Source: an uncultured Alphaproteobacteria bacterium (lineage in GTDB: Bacteria; Pseudomonadota; Alphaproteobacteria; Rhodobacterales; Rhodobacteraceae). From it: 45,460 nucleotides of DNA. The notes beneath the pieces were generated by a model. That model saw only the letters and a list, made by a program, of their open reading frames with translations, had not been told where the DNA came from and ran no database searches. Of this stretch, positions 34,210 to 44,162 are shown one piece after another (the first letter of the stretch is position 1; every line of letters begins with the position of its first letter). A program made the position numbers and the translations under genes. The DNA is taken from NCBI GenBank assembly GCA_902611475.1, contig CACLZW010000011.1:1-45460 (forward strand). The letters are read 5' to 3'.

Positions 34210-35292
34210 ATGCTGACTTTCAAAGAAATAAAAACACGATCAGTAATCTTAACACTCAAAAGACCCATAAAAGCTAAGATAGCCTATATCACAAAATGGC
34301 CTCTTCTTTTAATTGATCTTTACACAAATGAGGGAATTATTGGCAGAAGCTATTTGCAACCTTATTTAGAAAAATCTTTAAAATATATCAGTTCAATCAT
34401 CGATGACTTTAATGAGGTATTACGAAACAAAGAGTTAGCTCCATTTGATAATTTTGATCTTATGAGACAATCATTACACTTTATCGGTTATGAAGGATTA
34501 TCACTTACGGCTGTCTCTGCTGTAGACATGGCGATCTGGGATGCTGTATCCAAAGCAGCTGACAAACCTTTATGCTGTTACTTAGGTGGCACAGTTGGGC
34601 CGGTGAGAGCATACAATAGTAATGGACTTTGGTTAGAGAAAGGTAGCGTACTTTCAAAGGAAGCAAAGTTGTTAATTGAGCAAGGTAATTTTTCGGCAAT
34701 AAAAATGCGTTTAGGGAGAGATAGCTTCAATGATGATTTAAAGGCTATTGAAACTGTTAAAAAAGCTATTGGAATGGAAGTTAAGCTTATGGTTGATTTT
34801 AATCAATGTTTATCATTGGAAGAGGCTTTAAACAAATGTAGAGCACTTGAGCAATTTCATTTAACATGGATTGAGGAGCCACTCGTTTATGACAATCTTA
34901 AGGGCTATTCACAACTTACAAGAGAAATAAAAACACCAATTCAACTAGGTGAAAACTTTTATGGACCTAGAGAGCTTTACAAGGCTATTGAACAAAAAGC
35001 TTCAGACTTAGTGATGCCAGACTTTATGAGAATTGGGGGTGTAACTGGTTGGATAAGCTCTGCCGCGATAGCTGGAGCTGGGGGGATTCCTATTTCCACG
35101 CACTTTTATCCTGAGGTCGGTTCTCACGTAATGCGAGTATCTCAATCAGCGCACTGGTTAGAGTGGCTTGATTGGGCAGATGATATACTTTTAGATCCAT
35201 TTAAAGTTATTGATGGACATGTTCAAATTCCCGATAAATCAGGTATTGGTATAGAATGGAATGAAAAAGTCATTAAAAAGCATCTTATATAG
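34210..35292 (+). CDS. Enolase-superfamily enzyme, mandelate racemase/muconate lactonising type
   Basis: 360 residues, capping domain then TIM barrel. Candidate catalytic and metal residues: K-x-R in AIKMRLGRD (general base Lys), Asp in LMVDFNQ, Glu in WIEEPL, Glu in QLGENF, His in ISTHFYPE, and Glu in the same segment. Metal ligands D, E, E are intact. The second Lys of the usual KxK is Arg. I chose ATG 34210, with GGAGG at 34197-34201 eight bases upstream, over an in-frame GTG at 34174. Likely a sugar-acid dehydratase or racemase, but the substrate is unknown. Confidence 0.88.
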   Translation: MLTFKEIKTRSVILTLKRPIKAKIAYITKWPLLLIDLYTNEGIIGRSYLQPYLEKSLKYISSIIDDFNEVLRNKELAPFDNFDLMRQSLHFIGYEGLSLTAVSAVDMAIWDAVSKAADKPLCCYLGGTVGPVRAYNSNGLWLEKGSVLSKEAKLLIEQGNFSAIKMRLGRDSFNDDLKAIETVKKAIGMEVKLMVDFNQCLSLEEALNKCRALEQFHLTWIEEPLVYDNLKGYSQLTREIKTPIQLGENFYGPRELYKAIEQKASDLVMPDFMRIGGVTGWISSAAIAGAGGIPISTHFYPEVGSHVMRVSQSAHWLEWLDWADDILLDPFKVIDGHVQIPDKSGIGIEWNEKVIKKHLI

Positions 35293-35460
35293 CTATAATT
35301 AATATTTTAGTTTTACCCTGAAATTTATGTGCCAAATGTTATGATATGCTGACTTTTCAAGTCGACATAGTTTAACTCTTTACGCAAGGTCACATTTGAA
35401 TTTTTTGGTAAAATTATTCACAATTGGACACGATTTGCTCAATGATTGATAGAGACTTTA

Positions 35461-36876
35461 ATGTCATTTTATAACGAAATGTTTGAAGATGATGGAGATG
35501 CCAGGCTTTGCTATTTTAAATACCTGGAGTGGCTTAATGCGCCTGAGCAAAAAAATCTTATAAAGCGTAAAGAGGAAGCTGAAAATGTATTCAGGCGTAC
35601 AGGAATAACGTTTAACGTATACAGCGAAAAAGAAGAAACTGAAAAGCTTATCCCTTTTGATTTGATCCCTCGGATACTCACAGGAGATGAGTGGAAAATT
35701 ATCCAAAGAGGTGTTGAACAAAGAGTTAAAGCAATAAATTCATTCCTTTGGGATATATATCATCACCAAGAGATAATTAAAGCGGGGATAATTCCACGCA
35801 GTCTAATTGAACAAAATGAGGCTTTTCTTCCTGAAATGATAGGTTTTACACCCCCAAGTGGAATTTATACACACATCGCTGGGATTGATTTAGTAAGAAC
35901 CTCAGAGAAAGAATTTTTTGTTTTAGAAGACAATGTTAGAACACCATCAGGTGTGTCGTATATGATTGAAAATAGAGAAACTATGTATAACATGTTTCCA
36001 GAGTTATTTTCAAAAATTAAAGTAAGATCTGTTACAGAGTACCCCGCAAAGCTATTGAAGGCTTTAAAAGCATCTTCGCCTCAATTATTAAACGATTCTA
36101 CCGTAGCGGTGCTAACACCTGGTATGTACAATTCAGCATATTTTGAGCACTCTTTTCTTGCTGATCAAATGGGGGTTGAATTAGTTGAATCCCAAGATCT
36201 TCAAATAATAGATGGTAAGGTTGCAATGAGAACTACCGAGGGGTTCAAGATTATCGATGTATTATACAGACGAGTAGATGATATGTTTTTAGATCCTCTT
36301 TCGTTTAACGAAAACTCGGCCCTAGGAGTTCCAGGCATCATGGATGTCTACAAATCGGGTTCAATAACAATTGCTAATGCACCAGGAACTGGTATAGCTG
36401 ACGATAAGGCAATTTATTCTTATATTCCGGAGATTATTAGATTTTATACCGGTCAAAAAGCTCTTCTAAAAAATGTTAAGACATGGCTCTGTGGAAATAA
36501 AGAGCATTTGCAATATGTATTAGAAAATATGTCTAGTTTGGTAGTAAAAGAGGTACATGGCTCCGGAGGCTATGGAATGCTTATAGGTCCTGCCGCATCA
36601 AAACAAGAGCTTTCAGCTTTTAAGAGAAAACTAGTAAGGAACCCGGCAAACTATATTGCGCAACCAACATTATCGTTATCGACAGTTCCAGTTTTGAAAA
36701 AATCTGGCTTAGCTCCTCGTCATGTTGATCTCAGGCCATTTGCTTTGGTGTCTAGAGACAATGTTTATGTAACGGCCGGGGGGTTGACGCGTGTTGCTCT
36801 GAAGAAAGGATCTTTGGTAGTGAATTCTTCCCAGGGTGGGGGAACAAAAGATACATGGATTTTGGAGACTAATTAA
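35461..36876 (+). CDS. Circularly permuted type 2 ATP-grasp protein
   Basis: 471 residues. Sequence blocks of the circularly permuted ATP-grasp family: FRRTGITFNVYSE, EWKIIQRGVEQRVKAINSFLWDIYH, FFVLEDNVRTPSGVSYM, YRRVDDMFLDPLSF, VKEVHGSGGYGMLIGP and RHVDLRPFALVS. ATP-grasp ligases join a carboxylate to an amine; this family is thought to make a peptide-like bond on an unknown target. I chose ATG 35461 over TTG 35446. First of four genes with the alpha-E, transglutaminase-like and Anbu proteins, a known conserved operon. Confidence 0.93.
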   Translation: MSFYNEMFEDDGDARLCYFKYLEWLNAPEQKNLIKRKEEAENVFRRTGITFNVYSEKEETEKLIPFDLIPRILTGDEWKIIQRGVEQRVKAINSFLWDIYHHQEIIKAGIIPRSLIEQNEAFLPEMIGFTPPSGIYTHIAGIDLVRTSEKEFFVLEDNVRTPSGVSYMIENRETMYNMFPELFSKIKVRSVTEYPAKLLKALKASSPQLLNDSTVAVLTPGMYNSAYFEHSFLADQMGVELVESQDLQIIDGKVAMRTTEGFKIIDVLYRRVDDMFLDPLSFNENSALGVPGIMDVYKSGSITIANAPGTGIADDKAIYSYIPEIIRFYTGQKALLKNVKTWLCGNKEHLQYVLENMSSLVVKEVHGSGGYGMLIGPAASKQELSAFKRKLVRNPANYIAQPTLSLSTVPVLKKSGLAPRHVDLRPFALVSRDNVYVTAGGLTRVALKKGSLVVNSSQGGGTKDTWILETN

Positions 36877-37817
36877 TGTTAGGTAGAAATGCGGCCGGAA
36901 TTTATTGGATGTTCAGATACTTAGAAAGGTGTGAGAATAATGCAAGATTATTGAGAGCTGGATTGAGAATTTCTATGACCCAGTACGACCATGCCAGTCA
37001 AGATTGGGAGTCCGTCCTCATGGCAACTTCAAACAAGATGCTTTTTGACAAAATTTACAACGAGTGTAACTCTAGCTCTGTAATAAACTTTATTTTAAGA
37101 GAAAAAGAAAATCCCTCATCTGTTATTTCCTCTATTGACAAAGCTCGACAAAATGCGCGCATGATAAGAACTGTTTTGACCAAAGAGGTTTTCGAATCCA
37201 TAAATGAAATATATTTTAACCTCAAGAGTCTTTTAAAGAGGCAAGTAACAGAACAGTCTTTACCTAATACAATCGATATAATTCAACGTCAAAGCGCTCT
37301 GGTCAGAGGGTGTTTGCACGGGACAATGCTTAGAAATGATGTTTACGATTTTGCGAGGCTTGGAACTTTTGTTGAAAGAGCTGACAATACCGCAAGAATA
37401 CTAGATATGAAATATCATATACTTTTACCAGCTGTAAGCTATGTAGGTTCTAGCGTTGATATTAGCCAATGGGAAAACATATTAAGATCCGTTTCAGCTT
37501 ATCAGTCATATAGGTGGCTTAATGAAAATGAACTTAACCCACAAGGTATTTGCAACTATCTTATTCTAGATGATAGGCTCCCAAGATCCTTAAACTTTTG
37601 TAGTAAAAATATTTCCCTTAATCTTAAAAGCCTTAGTCAGAGCTATAATACTTCTTTTTGCAGTGTTAAAATAAGTTCTGTTCAATCATTGTATTTGAAA
37701 CAGCTTGGGATTGAAGAAATATTTAAAAATGGGCTTCACGAGTTTTTATCAACATTTTTGGTTAAGTTGAATTCAATATCTAATCAAATAGAAAAAGACT
37801 TTAGATTTTATAAATAA
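36876..37817 (+). CDS. Alpha-E domain protein
   Basis: 313-residue all-helical protein beginning MLGRNAAGIYWMFRYLERCENNARLL, the hallmark of the alpha-E (DUF403) family, with FVERADNTARILDMKYH in the middle. No catalytic motif is known for the family, which is nearly always encoded with the ATP-grasp partner upstream. TAATG stop-start overlap with both neighbours shows translational coupling of the three genes. Confidence 0.93.
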   Translation: MLGRNAAGIYWMFRYLERCENNARLLRAGLRISMTQYDHASQDWESVLMATSNKMLFDKIYNECNSSSVINFILREKENPSSVISSIDKARQNARMIRTVLTKEVFESINEIYFNLKSLLKRQVTEQSLPNTIDIIQRQSALVRGCLHGTMLRNDVYDFARLGTFVERADNTARILDMKYHILLPAVSYVGSSVDISQWENILRSVSAYQSYRWLNENELNPQGICNYLILDDRLPRSLNFCSKNISLNLKSLSQSYNTSFCSVKISSVQSLYLKQLGIEEIFKNGLHEFLSTFLVKLNSISNQIEKDFRFYK

Positions 37818-38614
37818 TGAAAATGTCACTTCAAAATATTGTCGAGTTTCAATTCACCGCAAATCCTACTTATGGAATTCAGCGTCTCAGAATGACACCT
37901 AAAGAAAGTGAAAGACAAAAAATTGTAAGCTGGGAAATAATCTTGAAGGGTGCAAAAAAGGAAATTGAGTATGTAGATCATCATGGCAATGTCTGTGTTT
38001 TGTTAACGTTCGAGAAGGATACTAAATCAGTGTCAGTATTAGCGCAGGGAGATGTTGAAATATATAAAACAAACGGTGTAACAAATGAAGGGTCGCTAAT
38101 TCCAAAATGGCTATTTAAAAGGCATACGGAATTAGCAAAACCTGGAGTCACTATTAAAAGGTTTTGTCGTGACTTTACTGGCTTTACTGGGTCTGACCTA
38201 GACTTGGTTTATAAGGTTGCAAACAACCTTCAGCAGACACTAAAATATGAAATTGGTTCTACAAAAGTAGAAACGGTAGCGGAGGAGGCTTTTCTACTTA
38301 AAAAAGGGGTTTGTCAAGATTTTGCTCATATATATATTTCCTGCATGAGATTATTAAATTTTCCGGCCCGGTATGTCAGTGGTTATTTGAAGCTTAATGA
38401 CCGAAAAGAACAAGAGGCAACACATGCTTGGTGCGAGGTCTATGTAAAAAATTTAGGTTGGGTAGGAATTGATGTTTCGAATAATATTATAGTAGATGAA
38501 AATTACGTTGTTCTAGCAACTGGATTTGACTATAAGGATGCAAAACCGATCCATGGATTGCAATTTGACAGCGAGAATAGCGGTATAAAAACAGCCGTAA
38601 GTATACAGCAATAA
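37817..38614 (+). CDS. Transglutaminase-like cysteine protease family protein
   Basis: 265 residues. The N-terminal bacterial transglutaminase-associated domain (about 1-120, YGIQRLRMTPKES) precedes the core, where the triad is visible: Cys in KKGVCQDFAHIYI, His in ATHAWCEVYV and Asp in WVGIDVSNN. Members act as cysteine proteases or amide-bond enzymes; in this operon it may act on the product of the ATP-grasp protein. Overlaps alpha-E by one base. Confidence 0.93.
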   Translation: MKMSLQNIVEFQFTANPTYGIQRLRMTPKESERQKIVSWEIILKGAKKEIEYVDHHGNVCVLLTFEKDTKSVSVLAQGDVEIYKTNGVTNEGSLIPKWLFKRHTELAKPGVTIKRFCRDFTGFTGSDLDLVYKVANNLQQTLKYEIGSTKVETVAEEAFLLKKGVCQDFAHIYISCMRLLNFPARYVSGYLKLNDRKEQEATHAWCEVYVKNLGWVGIDVSNNIIVDENYVVLATGFDYKDAKPIHGLQFDSENSGIKTAVSIQQ

Positions 38615-38629
38615 GAATGTTAGGAAATT

Positions 38630-39373
38630 ATGACTTACTGTTTAGGTATCAAAATAAATAAGGGTTTACTATTTATGTCTGACACGCGTACTAATGCTGG
38701 TGTTGACAACATATCAACTTTTAAAAAAATATTCACATTTAATTATAAAGGAAAAGTTTATATCACAATTCTTGCATCAGGTAATCTAGCTACAACTCAG
38801 TTTCTGGTCAATTCTCTAAACGATATTTTTAGAGAAAAAAATAAGGATAAAAGTAAAGTTTTTTTTCAGAATTTAAGTTTATTTGATCTAGTTAAAAAAG
38901 TTGGAAAAGAATTAAAGAAGATAATTGCCCAAAATGCAGAAATAGGACAGAAAGCGGATACCTCATTTCATGCAAATTTAATCCTTGGAGGACAGGTTAA
39001 AGGTGAAGTACCTAAGTTGTTTCTCATTTATCCTCAGGGCAATTTTATAGAGTCTTCAACAGACGCTCCTTTTTTTCAAATAGGCGAGACGAAGTATGGA
39101 AAACCAATACTTGTACGAGCTTACGATCCATTTTTAAGTTTTGAGGAAACAATTAAATTGATGCTTCTTTCTTTCGATTCCACACTTAAAGCCAATTTAT
39201 CTGTCGGCCTGCCTCTAGATTTTCAAATATACGAAAATAATACCTTTGTTCAAGGACCTAGCGGTCGATTTGAGTCTGGGGATCAATATCTGGCCGATGT
39301 TTCTAGTGGTTGGAGTCATGCGCTGAAAAATGCTTTTAAAGCAATGCCTAACTTAACGTTAGAGAAGCGCTAG
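38630..39373 (+). CDS. Anbu, proteasome-type protease homologue
   Basis: 247 residues of the Ntn-hydrolase fold. It begins Met-Thr-Tyr-Cys-Leu-Gly, so Met removal exposes Thr as N-terminal nucleophile. The following SDTRTNAGVDNISTFKKI carries the Asp and Lys (K33-equivalent) of the proteasome active site. Anbu (ancestral beta-subunit) forms open helical rings in characterised cases, and proteolysis of normal substrates has been hard to show. It is the fourth gene of the ATP-grasp/alpha-E/transglutaminase operon, the usual context. Confidence 0.93.
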   Translation: MTYCLGIKINKGLLFMSDTRTNAGVDNISTFKKIFTFNYKGKVYITILASGNLATTQFLVNSLNDIFREKNKDKSKVFFQNLSLFDLVKKVGKELKKIIAQNAEIGQKADTSFHANLILGGQVKGEVPKLFLIYPQGNFIESSTDAPFFQIGETKYGKPILVRAYDPFLSFEETIKLMLLSFDSTLKANLSVGLPLDFQIYENNTFVQGPSGRFESGDQYLADVSSGWSHALKNAFKAMPNLTLEKR

Positions 39374-39449
39374 TGTTTTTCTTAACTATTTAATGCGTTT
39401 ATTAAACAAAAGTCGCATTTTCTCATAATTTATAAAGGTCGAATATAAA

Positions 39450-40256
39450 TTGAAAATAGATCTTCTAACAAAATTCTTACCCAGTAGTCCCAAAATAGCT
39501 TTTACTCAAATTGGTGCTGGAGATCTGGTAGTTTTTATTCATGGAATAGGTGGAAATAAAGAAAACTGGTATCAGAATATGGAGGTCCTTTCAAAAAATT
39601 TTAATGTCGTGGCACTTGATTTGCGTGGATATGGTGAAAGTGAAGATTTTCTAGGACCTATGAACTTCTCGGATGTCGCTGACGATATTCAAAAGTTAAT
39701 TTTATATCTTGGAGAGAAAAAGTGTCACGTCGTTGGTTTGTCAATGGGAGCACAAATTGCGCTATATTTTTATAAAAAGTATCCTGATCTAACACAATCT
39801 CTTGTTTTATGTGATGCGCCCTTGGGTTTTCAAGATTTTACTGAAAATGAACGTGAGAAATTTATCAGGTTAAGAAGAAAGCCAATTGAAGATGGTATGG
39901 ATTTAACAACAATGGCTATTAATATTGCTGATACATTGATAGGCAAAAAATCGAATAAGCTAGCTTATGATAAATTAGTTGAATCAATGCAAAAATTACA
40001 CAAAGAAACCTATCTTAAAGCAATTGATACCTTTGTTAAATCCGAACACTATAATATATTTCCAAAGTTAGATATCCCGGTGCTCGTTCTAGTGGGCGAA
40101 CTTGATAATTTAACACCGGTGTCAATGGCCAAAGAAATTTGTAGTAAAATAGACGGAAGTATTTTTAAAATAATCCCCGACGCTGGCCATTTGTCTAATA
40201 TCGAAAATCCTGATGAATTTAATATTGCCGTATTACATTTTATTAGCCAAATATAA
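39450..40256 (+). CDS. Alpha/beta-hydrolase, PcaD-like
   Basis: 268 residues. Oxyanion-hole FIHGIGGNKENW, nucleophile elbow VVGLSMGAQIAL (Ser), Asp in VGELDNLTP and His in PDAGHLSNIENP complete the triad. Size and motifs match 3-oxoadipate enol-lactonase and related serine hydrolases, but the substrate is not determined. It starts at TTG 39450 with AAAGG eleven bases upstream; no better ATG precedes the HG motif. It lies between the Anbu operon and the Liv-type importer with gaps of about 75 bases on both sides. Confidence 0.86.
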   Translation: MKIDLLTKFLPSSPKIAFTQIGAGDLVVFIHGIGGNKENWYQNMEVLSKNFNVVALDLRGYGESEDFLGPMNFSDVADDIQKLILYLGEKKCHVVGLSMGAQIALYFYKKYPDLTQSLVLCDAPLGFQDFTENEREKFIRLRRKPIEDGMDLTTMAINIADTLIGKKSNKLAYDKLVESMQKLHKETYLKAIDTFVKSEHYNIFPKLDIPVLVLVGELDNLTPVSMAKEICSKIDGSIFKIIPDAGHLSNIENPDEFNIAVLHFISQI

Positions 40257-40332
40257 AAAAATATTTAAATTTTTCTTTTATTTTCAACTTTATAAGCTAA
40301 TCTGAAGGTCTGACTAGAGATGAGGGGGTGCT

Positions 40333-41472
40333 ATGTTTAAAAAATCAATTTCAACTTTTATATTATTTTTACTAACTATTTCATATGCTTATGGAGATAA
40401 AGTTAAAGTCGGAATGATCACTACTTTATCAGGAGGAGGATCTGGACTAGGAATTGATATTCGAGATGGATTTGCCCTCGCTGTTAAAGATGAGCCAAAT
40501 ATAGAGATAATTTCTGGTGATGACCAAAGGAAACCCGATATTGCCGTTCAACTTGCAGATAAAATGATACAATCGGACAAAGTTGACATAATTACAGGTA
40601 TTGTTTGGTCCAACTTGGCTATGGCCGTTGTCCCTGCAGTGGTAAATCAAGGAAAGTTCTATCTTTCACCAAACGCAGGACCGTCATTACTAGCTGGAAA
40701 GAAATGTCACAAGAATTATTTTAATATAGCTTGGCAAAATGATAATCTCCATGAAGCTGCGGGAGGGTATGCTAGTTCGGCTGGTTTTAAAAATAGTTTC
40801 ATAATTGCTCCTAACTATCCAGCGGGAAAAGATGCACTCACAGGATACAAACGTTTTTTTAAAGGTTCTATTGAGAATGAAGTGTACACAAAGCTTGGTC
40901 AAACTGATTATGCCGCGGAAATAGCAAAGATAAGAGCGTCGAACGCGGATAGCGTCTATTTCTTCCTTCCTGGAGGAATGGGAATAGCCTTCATCAAACA
41001 GTTTTCTCAGGCACAAGTAGATTTGCCACTGGTTGGACCAGCATTTTCATTTGATCAAGGTATTCTAAAAGCTGTTGGAGACGCAGCTCTAGGAGTAAAA
41101 AATACATCCCAATGGTCAAAAGATATAGAAAACGCAGAAAATAAAAAGTTTGTAGAAGACTTTCAATCAGCTTATGGGCGTTTGCCATCTTTATATGCCT
41201 CTCAGGGCTATGATACTGGCAAAATCATAGTTTCAGCAATGGCAAATGCGAGTATTAAGGATATGGATGCTTTTAGAGAAGCACTAAAAAATGCTCCATC
41301 TCAGGGTTTTAAGTCGACAAGGGGAAAGTTCTCCTTTTCTTCCAACCACCATCCCATACAAGACATATATGTTAGAGAAGTCGTAGAGGAAAATGGTACT
41401 CTTACTAATAAGTTGATTTCTTCTGGTCTAGTAGATCATTCAAATTTCTATGTAGATCAGTGTAAAATGTAA
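40333..41472 (+). CDS. Periplasmic substrate-binding protein of a Liv-type ABC importer
   Basis: 379 residues with signal peptide KSISTFILFLLTISYAYG and mature start DKVKVGMITTLSGGGSGLG, the type I fold of branched-chain amino-acid/amide binding proteins (Peripla_BP_6). Cys in GKKCHKNYF and Cys near the C-terminus (DQCKM) might form a disulfide. Substrate is not readable; relatives bind amino acids, amides, urea or aromatic acids. RBS GAGGGGG precedes the start. First gene of a five-gene importer operon. Confidence 0.93.
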   Translation: MFKKSISTFILFLLTISYAYGDKVKVGMITTLSGGGSGLGIDIRDGFALAVKDEPNIEIISGDDQRKPDIAVQLADKMIQSDKVDIITGIVWSNLAMAVVPAVVNQGKFYLSPNAGPSLLAGKKCHKNYFNIAWQNDNLHEAAGGYASSAGFKNSFIIAPNYPAGKDALTGYKRFFKGSIENEVYTKLGQTDYAAEIAKIRASNADSVYFFLPGGMGIAFIKQFSQAQVDLPLVGPAFSFDQGILKAVGDAALGVKNTSQWSKDIENAENKKFVEDFQSAYGRLPSLYASQGYDTGKIIVSAMANASIKDMDAFREALKNAPSQGFKSTRGKFSFSSNHHPIQDIYVREVVEENGTLTNKLISSGLVDHSNFYVDQCKM

Positions 41473-41516
41473 ATGATAAGGTATTCAGCTCTGTAACAGC
41501 CTGGTTAATGTGAAAT

Positions 41517-42434
41517 ATGTCTTTGCAGCTCTTTATTGAGCAGTTATTAAACGGCATACAGTTTGGATTTATGCTGTTTTTAATGTCGGCAGGTTTGACA
41601 TTGATTTTTGGTGTTATGGGATTGATAAACTTGGCCCATGGCTCCTTTTTCATGATAGGAGCCTTTAGCGCTTCTTTTGTTGCTGGTTTGACTGGGAATT
41701 TCTTTTTAGCCATTTTGGCTTCATTGATCTTTCCAGCTCTTATCGGAATAATGGTCGAGTTCTCAATTATTAGAAAGCTTTATGAGCGTGACCATCTTGA
41801 CCAGGTTTTAGCAACATTTGCACTTATTTTGATATTTTCGGAGGCAATCAGATACATTTTTGGTGCATTTCCACTTTTTTTGGATATTCCAAATATACTT
41901 CAAGGAAATATTCTATTACCTGGTGAAATAGTATACTCCAAGTACAGGTTGATAATAATAATTATAGGTCTTTTTATAGCCTTAGGCCTATATTTTTTAA
42001 TCAATAGAACCTTATTAGGAATTCAAATTAAAGCCGGTCAGAACGATAGACAAATGATAAGAGTTCTAGGCATTAACATATCAAGACTTTATACAATAGT
42101 ATTCGCAATCGGAGCGGCCCTAGCAGGATTGGCTGGAGCATTAATTGGTGCCATTCAATCAGTTGAAGTTGGTATGGGAGAACCTGTATTGATATTGGCT
42201 TTTGTTGTAATAGTAATAGGTGGAATCGGTTCAATTAAAGGGGCCTTAATTGGAGCACTTTTAATAGGAGTTCTTGACACTATGGCTCGACTGTTTCTCC
42301 CAATATTTTTTGAACTAATCATGGAGACCTCCCAAGCCTTATCCCTAGGCTCGTCACTGGCTTCTATGAGTGCATATCTCTTAATGGCATTAGTATTAAT
42401 ATTTAGGCCCACCGGTCTTTTTGGAAAAAAATAA
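41517..42434 (+). CDS. livH: ABC importer permease, LivH-type
   Basis: 305 residues, about eight hydrophobic helices. FGVMGLINLAHGSFFMIGAF near the N-terminus is the LivH signature, and the EAA-like cytoplasmic loop includes GIQIKAGQNDRQMIRVLGIN. 44 bases after the binding-protein stop; its stop overlaps the next start by one base (TAATG). Confidence 0.95.
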   Translation: MSLQLFIEQLLNGIQFGFMLFLMSAGLTLIFGVMGLINLAHGSFFMIGAFSASFVAGLTGNFFLAILASLIFPALIGIMVEFSIIRKLYERDHLDQVLATFALILIFSEAIRYIFGAFPLFLDIPNILQGNILLPGEIVYSKYRLIIIIIGLFIALGLYFLINRTLLGIQIKAGQNDRQMIRVLGINISRLYTIVFAIGAALAGLAGALIGAIQSVEVGMGEPVLILAFVVIVIGGIGSIKGALIGALLIGVLDTMARLFLPIFFELIMETSQALSLGSSLASMSAYLLMALVLIFRPTGLFGKK

Positions 42435-43402
42435 TGCTCACAGAAAAAAAGTTCAATCTAATTATAGTCCTTGGTATCTTTGCTTTTTCCTTGATTGGTT
42501 ACGTAATAAATGAACCTTACTTCATTACTCTTGCAACAAAAATTGTTATTTTGGGGATCGCTGGCTGCGCTTTAAATTTAATATTAGGATTTGGAGGTAT
42601 GGTGTCTTTTGGTCATGCAATGTTTTTTGGTGTAGGGAGTTACGTGGCCGCGATAAGCGCTTTTCATAGCATGAACGGTGAGTCCATCAATTTAATATTT
42701 TTTGATTTTAATGGTAGTAATCAAATGCTTTTCAATTGGTTTCTCGCTGTGATTTTTTCAATGTTTTTTGCCCTCGTTGTTGGAAGCATTTCTATAAGAA
42801 CAAGCGGTGTATATTTCATAATGATTACTTTAGCTTTTGCACAAATGACTTACTATTTTTCAGTAGGGTGGACAAAATACGGTGGTGAGGATGGTTTGTC
42901 TACATATGTAAGGAATGATCTATTTTCAATAAACACAATGCTTCCGTTAAACTTTTTTATTATTTGCTTCGCTTGCTTATGTTTTGTTGGGTTTATTTTG
43001 AATTGGGTTATAAATTCGAATTTTGGAAATTTTTTAAAAGGCTGCAAAGAAAATGAAGAAAAGATGATATCGTTAGGTCTTAATCCATATACGCTTAAAT
43101 TAACAGCTTTTGTGATATCTGGAGCGATCACAGGTTTAGCAGGCGCCTTGTACGTAGATCTTAATAGGTTCGTTAGTCCAACATCTTTAAGTTGGCAAAC
43201 TTCTGGAGAACTAATTGTTTTGGTTATACTTGGAGGAAGTGGCAGGCTATTTGGACCATTGCTAGGAGCTATAGTATTTATATTGTTAGAGCAATTCCTT
43301 GGTGAGGTAACGGAAAATTGGCAATTTTGGCTCGGCGTAATTTTAGTATTAATAGTTCTTTATTTCCCGAAGGGTGTTTCAGGTTTATTTATAAAAGATT
43401 AG
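42434..43402 (+). CDS. livM: ABC importer permease, LivM-type
   Basis: 322 residues, about ten hydrophobic helices. FGGMVSFGHAMFFGVGSYVAA and the loop FLKGCKENEEKMISLGLNPY followed by ISGAITGLAGALYV are LivM family marks. It forms the translocation channel with LivH. Overlaps livH by one base and precedes the ATPase gene by 4 bases. Confidence 0.95.
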   Translation: MLTEKKFNLIIVLGIFAFSLIGYVINEPYFITLATKIVILGIAGCALNLILGFGGMVSFGHAMFFGVGSYVAAISAFHSMNGESINLIFFDFNGSNQMLFNWFLAVIFSMFFALVVGSISIRTSGVYFIMITLAFAQMTYYFSVGWTKYGGEDGLSTYVRNDLFSINTMLPLNFFIICFACLCFVGFILNWVINSNFGNFLKGCKENEEKMISLGLNPYTLKLTAFVISGAITGLAGALYVDLNRFVSPTSLSWQTSGELIVLVILGGSGRLFGPLLGAIVFILLEQFLGEVTENWQFWLGVILVLIVLYFPKGVSGLFIKD

Positions 43403-43406
43403 GTCA

Positions 43407-44162
43407 ATGGCCGAAAAAAAAGAAATTTTAAAGCTATCTGGTATCAACAAGTGTTTTGGCAACGTAGTTGTTGCAAAAGATATTAGTCTAACGGTGATAT
43501 CAAATCAATTACATGCTCTTATTGGTCCGAATGGAGCAGGGAAAACTACTCTAATAAAAATGATATCTGGAGAGCTAAAACCAGACCAAGGCGTGGTAAT
43601 GCTTCTAGATAGAAAGGTCAACCACTTAAGTGAAATTGCAAGAGTTCACCGTGGATGTATTAGAAGCTTCCAAGTATCATCAATTATTGGGTCTATGACC
43701 GTATTTGAAAATATTTTATTAGCAGTGAAACAGAAAAGAAGCATTCTCAAAATGCTGTTTAGAAAATTTCAAAGTAACTCATCAGAATCTAGTTTTGTAT
43801 ATCAAATATTAAATCAATTATCTTTAGAAACCATGGAAAAAAAGGTTGCGTCGACGCTAAGTCATGGAGATAAAAGAAAACTAGAGTTAGCAATGGCACT
43901 TGCGATAGATCCAAAAATATTATTATTAGATGAACCTTTTGCAGGTCTTGATCAGGCAGAGAGTTCTAAGCTTATTGAATTGCTTAAAAGCATAAAAAAA
44001 AATATCCCGATACTACTCATAGAACATGATATGCAAGCAGTTTTTGCATTAGCAGATAAAATCTCTGTGCTAAATGAAGGAGAAATTATTGAAAGTGGCA
44101 GTGTAGAAAAGATTAGGAGGAGTAAGTTAGTGCAAAATGCTTATTTAGGGGGAGATTTATGA
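43407..44162 (+). CDS. livG: ABC importer ATPase, LivG-type
   Basis: 251 residues. Walker A GPNGAGKTTL, signature LSHGDKRKLELAMALA and Walker B ILLLDEPFAGLD are intact, and the H-loop His is in LLIEHDMQAVF. The LSHG signature and the C-terminal NAYLGG are typical of LivG. Overlaps livF by ATGA. Confidence 0.95.
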   Translation: MAEKKEILKLSGINKCFGNVVVAKDISLTVISNQLHALIGPNGAGKTTLIKMISGELKPDQGVVMLLDRKVNHLSEIARVHRGCIRSFQVSSIIGSMTVFENILLAVKQKRSILKMLFRKFQSNSSESSFVYQILNQLSLETMEKKVASTLSHGDKRKLELAMALAIDPKILLLDEPFAGLDQAESSKLIELLKSIKKNIPILLIEHDMQAVFALADKISVLNEGEIIESGSVEKIRRSKLVQNAYLGGDL

